Source: Leucaena leucocephala
Taxonomy: Eukaryota; Streptophyta; Magnoliopsida; Fabales; Fabaceae
Direction: 5' to 3'
Assembly (NCBI GenBank): GCA_037074615.1
Contig: CM073546.1
Coordinates: 12,517,501 to 12,581,500, forward strand
DNA: 64,000 nucleotides
The notes beneath the pieces are model-generated. The model was not told where the DNA came from. It searched no databases and saw nothing but the letters and a program-made list of their open reading frames with translations. Made by a program: the position numbers and the translations under genes. Below, piece after piece: positions 59,195 through 64,000 of the stretch. Within the stretch, counting starts at the first letter, position 1. Each line of letters begins with the position of its first letter.

Positions 59195-59625
59195 TTAAAA
59201 TTTCCAAAAAAAAATATGTATCAAAATATATAATATATTTTCTCTTTTTGTCATTACATAGAAAAAATAAATAGGAAGGGAAGATAAAGGTTGTAAGCTT
59301 TCACTCTCATCAGACTCGGAGGTATGGGATTCATCAGAGTCGATATAATCAACATGATTAACAAAACTATCATTATGTTGATTGCGGCGAACTTCTGAGT
59401 TGAAAGCTCTAAAACTGTCTTTCAGTCTGTTGACTTTCTTAGTTCTTCCCCAAAGTCCTCCAGGCCATTGAAGCACATGATGAGTTTGTCAAGACGCTCC
59501 ATCATAGTGACAACCAGGGGAGGAAAAGAAAGAACTACAGGGTGAGGGTTAGGATGTTTGTCTTCAAATTCATCTCTGTTTCTTTTGTGTGGTAGAGAAG
59601 AAGGTGTACGTGAGGAAAAAGCCAT
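59195..59625 (-). pseudogene. Unknown ORF upstream of CACTA B tnp2
   Basis: Two overlapping minus-strand frames look like one broken gene: MAFSSRTPSSLPHKRNRDEFEDKHPNP... (59625-59422) and RTKKVNRLKDSFRAFNSEVRRNQ...VDYIDSDESHTSESDESESL (59447 downward). The second part has an acidic Ser/Glu/Asp tail. I do not recognise a domain. It lies between the subterminal repeats and tnp2 on the same strand, so it could be an extra CACTA-encoded protein or a captured host fragment. Its codons look less random than the surroundings, but the evidence is weak. Confidence 0.3.
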
Positions 59626-60039
59626 TGGAGGGTTTAGTTAGAAGAAAAGAAAAGAAAATAGAGATAAAGTAATGAGACAAAAAGTATTGATCATAGGAAT
59701 GGTTTACATATGGTTAAAGAATAAGAACGGTTTCAGAAAATAATATTGAAGAATACAATTGGCCTTCTATCATAATGACTACAAACATTGGGAAATGAAG
59801 AAGTGAAATAAATAGTCTAAAGAAGGTACAGAAAAGAAGCAAGAAAGTATAGACAAGAAACTGAAGAGTAAGTATAGAAAGTATATTTAACACCAGTTAT
59901 AGATATTTTACATCAGTTACGTGTAAATCCGGTATAAATATTTCATCTTATTTACAAACATGTCACCGATCATTTTTTTAAATCATCTCCGTAAGGACCA
60001 GTTTAGAAATGGGGCTTTAGAGAGCATATTTTTGTTTCT

Positions 60040-61514
60040 ATTTTTCTTTAATTTCTAGTTAATTTTAATTTTTTTTCTATCTCTAATTTTTTATTTTATT
60101 TATCATGAAGTTTAGTTGGAAAAAGAATGTGACTTCTAAACTAAGAGGACAAGAATTCACACCACATTCAAAAGGCATCTCTTAATCACTTGCTACGTCT
60201 AGCTATAAACTTTAAATTTAGCACTTGTCGGGAGTCAACCCAATTATTTTTGTTTTTAATTTTTTCATTTCAATTTATTTTATTTATTTTTATTTTTGTC
60301 TTTTGTTTAATTATCTATTATCCCAAGAATTTTTTTTATCATGAGGACCCCTCTCAAGATTATTAGTAGGAAGGTGATGCATTATTGAAGAGACTTACGA
60401 AACAACGGCAAATCATAATAAAAAGTTTAAACCAGGGGATAACTATTAGTTCCATTTCATCCATTTACTTGCTGTAACATTGAGGACAATGTTTGATTTA
60501 AGTATGGGGGAGAGAATAAGCTGATTGGATATTGAGCTATAACATTTGCCATATTTTTAATTTTTTTCTTTCAGATTTAAACTCTTAACACTCCTAGTTT
60601 TTATTAAATTATCATTTTGATTACACTTGTACAAGCAAGAATATTTCAAATCTATAGTTGATTGTGATAATTTTTATTAATTATTATTCTGAAGTATCTT
60701 AGAAATAAGTAATGTAATAAACTAAAAACAGTTGCAGTTTTCATTGAGGCTTTATGAACAAGATTATAAGAAAGATAACTTTATTGGAACGATTCTCAAC
60801 CTTAAATTCATAAATTGAATTATTACCTCCTATACTAGCTACTTTCTAAAACTTGTCTTAGTTCTCTTATCTATTATCTAACTCATATATAACTCTTTAA
60901 AATGATAGAGGCATTCATATTCTAAACCTTTATATCACAAACACAAGCTATATACCCATTATATCTGTATTCCCTTTGAGCCTATCACTCTTATTTTTCC
61001 TTCACTTTCATATAGAAAGTTAATTATGCAAGAACATCTTTCCATGTAAAAAAATATCATCATTGGGGTATTGTGTTATTCTCTTATATACATGGTATTA
61101 TAAAAAAGAAGAAAGAATAGTGCACCAAAAAAATACAACAAAAAAGAAAAGAAAAGAGAAATGGTGCAATAAAAATAAAAAAGAAAGAAAAAAAAAGAAT
61201 GTTCAAGAAAGAAAAAAGAAAATAAAAAAAGGGAAGAGAAGTATCCCTATGAGTTCTTATAAGCAGTTATCACTTCTTCATTTTTTTGGACATGATTTCA
61301 TACTATCTTTTCATCTTTATTACTTGCATAATATTACTTTCTATATTTCACTTTCCATTCCACATGGCTTTTCTCCATCATTACAAGCGTCAAAGACCTC
61401 TTGATTATAGATTGCATATGTAATGATGGCAGAGACTTATAACTACTACAATCCTATGTTAGGGTACTAGTCTAGATAGGTTTGAGTCAAAGAACCCAAT
61501 AAAAATGAGAAGAC
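60040..61514 (+). mobile_element. Athila-like gypsy internal tail, cut by CACTA C
   Basis: The block GCACTTGTCGGGAGTCAACC (60219-60238) and 'acattgaggacaatgtttg' followed by 'tatgggggagag' (60478-60514) are typical of the stretch after pol in plant Athila-type elements. 60690-61512 is a diverged copy of 6829-7650, including the A/G-rich run at 61100-61245 that gives a Lys/Glu-rich ORF (not a gene). Similarity to the other copy ends at 61513, where CACTA C begins. Confidence 0.6.
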
Positions 61515-64000
61515 CACTGCAAAAAAGGCTTTCTAAATCAATCTAAAAATAGAATTCTACACCAGACAATGACCGATGTAGAAACAGACCGTGTATAAAG
61601 TGTACACTTTTTAAACCAGACGGTTCACTAGTGTAGAATGAGTATATTTTAAACTGGTCCCTTTTTAGGAGCAGAATTTACTAATATTTACACGGGTTAT
61701 GTGAAAAGATTATTAATGAATTGTTTACACAGGTTGTGTTTACACCCGGTGTAGATTAATAAATTTGCTATACCTAACCATAAAGACAACCAGTGAAGAT
61801 GTTGTAATATTTACATATTGTTTCTACACCTGTCGGTATTCTTTGTTCGTTTTAAATGTATTTTTAAAAAATGAACCCTTCAATATTTCATTAACCCTAT
61901 CCCCTAAAGCTTCATGAATAAACTGCACAACTATACGTACTCAAAGAGACAACAACAGAGACAGAGTTCAAGATGGTAGGGACAATCTTCAATTGCTCAT
62001 TACATTATTCATTTAATAAAATTCAATAAAAAATACAACAATTTGAATATAAAAATAAAAAATGTATTCTTTTAATGAAAAATACTATTGAGAAGGAATG
62101 AATTGAACAAAAAACTCAGTCCAAAGATTGCGCATGTCCTCAATATCTTGTTCAAGAAATGGGTCAAGTTGATCAAACATATGAAACATCACATTAAAAT
62201 AAAAGAAATTAAGGCATTACTAATATATATTAAATTGATAAGAAATATGAAATAATTAAAAATACAATTTACCTCCTCAGTTAGATCAGTCATATTTGAC
62301 AAGATGATATTGATCATGTGTCTACCCATGTAGAAACCTCACAATTTGCTTTCTTTGAGTTGCCTTCGACTCTATAATATTAGCATGAACAAAATTATTT
62401 GTCATCAGCAAAAAACCATGGAGCATAAGATTTAATACTTTAATTACCTTCAGTGTGATCCATTCAGGGTCCCTTACTAAGTTGATTTTTGTAAGACTCT
62501 TTACAATTGCAAACGTCCTCATAGCCCTATGACTATAGTTATGAAGTTAGTAACCCATTTATTACAAATGTCATATTTATTACAAACACCATTATTCTGT
62601 ATAGAAGAAAACTCACATGTTTATAATCTTCTTGACATCAACATATGGCTTATAGTGGAGGGACCATAAGAAGAAAGCTTTATAAGTGTTATTACATAGT
62701 ATGATCAATTACCAATGATTGCTGTAGAAATTAATTATATAATAATGATTATTAGTAGTTAATGCAAACACAACGTTAGTTAATGCAAACACTCAGCTTG
62801 CATGAATTTTGTTATTACATATATTTATATTTAAATTAGACTTATATAAAAAAAATACTTAGATGAACCCAGAGGTTAGTTTATTCCTAGGAGTGATAAC
62901 ATATTTCACATCTACATCATTAACAAAAGTGCATGCCCCCACGTCACCTGCAACTAAATCTATATGCAACGTATCCACATGGAACATTTTGTCATATTTC
63001 AATTAGGTTACACGTTACATGGCACTCAAATTGGGAGGTATAGGAAGTTCACTCAGGGATGAAGCAACGTGATCTAAAACAAGATGCTTTGGCCATAATA
63101 TGAAAGTCCTTTTTGCCTAACTCATTGTCTTCACCTCATCAGTGGGAATTAGGACAAGAGCATCTTCAATTATTATATCCTCAACTGTCACCCTTAACTT
63201 ATCGTCCTAAATTTGGATGTGGTGAGCAGTTACCCCTAAGATATAGATGGAACTATATGCCACTAACCTTTTGATAGGATCCTCCACATATAAATCACAA
63301 GGTTCAACATCTTCTGACACTAGCCTAGCATGCAATAACTCCTTTTAGTGCTAAGACGAGCTACATTTGAGAGCAATTGGGGGGCACTTGGCTCCTATTG
63401 CCTTAATGTTATCATGGACAACATTTCCTCCTTGATATTTGCAAACGCCTCTTGTAATCATACCTCAATTGAAGCTTCTTCCTGTACCCTAACCTTTGCC
63501 CAAGCCTCTACCTTAGCCTCTGCCCTAGCCTCTACCCTCATGATGGATAATAATGATTCCAGCTCTGCCCTCGACACATATGGGGAATGTCGTGGAGATG
63601 CTCAAAAGTAATCTCTTATATCAATAGCTCCTCTAACTCCCCTAACATGACCCCCATGCTCTTACTTGCCCGTGCCCATCTTTACCCCAGCCATGCATAT
63701 GCTAACAAGTTAATTGTGTCTTGAATGCCCTCCAACGCTAATCACAATAAAATGACATCTTCTTCAAGACTTCATTGTTAGGGACATCGTAAGTGAGCTG
63801 CAATAATTTTCATTGAAAGCAGAGTTATCAACAAACAGTTGTGTTTTTTGGTATTGCTCTGTATACAATATACAATAGTCAATTCCTATACCTAGATAGA
63901 GTCCTAAATTTGATTCTTCACGCAATTATTAACATCATCCTAAGTCTGTATGGCAATATTAGTCTTGTTACATGCTAGGAGGCTGACATAACTCATGTAC
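61515..64000 (-). mobile_element. CACTA element C, left part (runs off the window)
   Basis: It starts CACTGCAAAAAAGG at 61515, a good CACTA/Spm terminus, right where the gypsy repeat 60690-61514 stops matching its other copy at about 7646. Subterminal repeats (TACACCAGA, ACCAGACGGTTCAC, TTTACACCCGGTGTAG) fill 61550-61770. From about 61700 it matches CACTA B (48830-51330) with many point differences. A tnp1/Ulp1 gene lies on the minus strand. tnp2 and the right end should lie beyond position 64000. Confidence 0.75.
62100..64000 (-). pseudogene. CACTA C tnp1-type gene with Ulp1 domain, partial and inactivated
   Basis: The minus-strand gene resembles that of CACTA B and continues past the window edge. 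Visible from N- to C-terminus: ALEGIQDT-type segment and KYMSYVSLLAC (near 63720-64000); a coiled-coil-like Ala/Glu-rich stretch EARVEARAEAKVEAWAKVRV (about 63540-63480), absent from B; VSEDVEPCDLYVEDPIKRLV (63320-63262), also absent from B; EDALVLIPTDEVKTMS and FILWPKHLVLDHVAS (63165-63065); DPEWITLK (about 62450); and the Ulp1 exon RQLKESKL.GFYMGRHMI (62365-62314). There the codon for the catalytic Cys is TGA (62339-62341). The missing blocks in B are therefore deletions there, and this copy is the fuller model of the gene. Confidence 0.65.

Larger units (their letters stand above)
48830..60035 (-). mobile_element. CACTA element B with tnp2 and Ulp1-bearing tnp1, nested LTR
   Basis: The genes read on the minus strand: tnp2 (about 58600-52354) first, then a tnp1/Ulp1 gene (about 51480-49190). 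Subterminal-type repeats built on TTTACACCGGTT / CCGGTGTAGA occur at 48834-48990, 51850-52160, 58880-59090 and 59890-59960. The left part matches CACTA C (61700 onward) but starts about 185 bp inside that element's terminus, so the left TIR is lost. The right end near 60035 is approximate: no clean CACTA terminus is left there. A 3.3-kb solo LTR (55226-58533) splits tnp2. Without it the element is about 7.9 kb. Confidence 0.7.

Overview
This is a stretch of nuclear DNA from a flowering plant, most likely a eudicot. It is very AT-rich and dominated by transposable elements. It holds one recognisable host gene, a 13-exon family-1 beta-glucosidase of the cytosolic BGLU42 type, on the plus strand at about 37.3-43.2 kb. 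I see no true tRNA, rRNA or CRISPR locus.

Layout, left to right. 1-1.7 kb: polypurine tract and 3' LTR of an Athila-like Ty3/gypsy element. 2.3-6.5 kb: a dead PIF/Harbinger element with both of its genes on the minus strand. 6.8-8.4 kb: tail and LTR of another gypsy element. 8.4-13.4 kb: gene-free AT-rich DNA ending in a probable reverse LTR. 13.46-26.17 kb: a degenerate CACTA element (A), with tnp1 and tnp2 on the plus strand, a very recent 0.9-kb tandem duplication, and a 3.6-kb solo LTR near its right end. 26.2-30.2 kb and 31.7-37.3 kb: two copies of a segment that ends in the beta-glucosidase promoter and first codons. Each copy carries its own private solo LTR (2.27 kb and 3.83 kb), and a long-TIR DNA transposon lies between them. 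37.3-43.2 kb: the beta-glucosidase, with a 497-bp copia-type solo LTR in intron 6. 44.3-48.8 kb: a copia element with a 5' LTR and decayed pol. 48.8-60.0 kb: a second CACTA element (B) on the minus strand, with tnp2 plus a tnp1-type gene ending in a Ulp1-like protease; its tnp2 is split by a third large solo LTR. 60.0-61.5 kb: internal tail of an Athila-like gypsy element. 61.515 kb to the end: a third CACTA element (C), related to B and running off the window.

The most unusual signal is in the three large solo LTRs of one family (22325-25925 minus, 32412-36236 plus, 55226-58533 minus). Each has a tRNA-like pair of A-box and B-box sequences with 30-32 bp between the boxes, exactly 88 bp in from the LTR 5' end, followed by a T-run. 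This looks like a conserved RNA polymerase III type promoter inside an LTR. Other points worth checking are the duplicated beta-glucosidase promoter, two sites where the beta-glucosidase may be losing or changing its splicing, and the different inactivating mutations in the two Ulp1 exon copies.

All calls come from reading the sequence. Family names rest on remembered protein motifs, not on searches.
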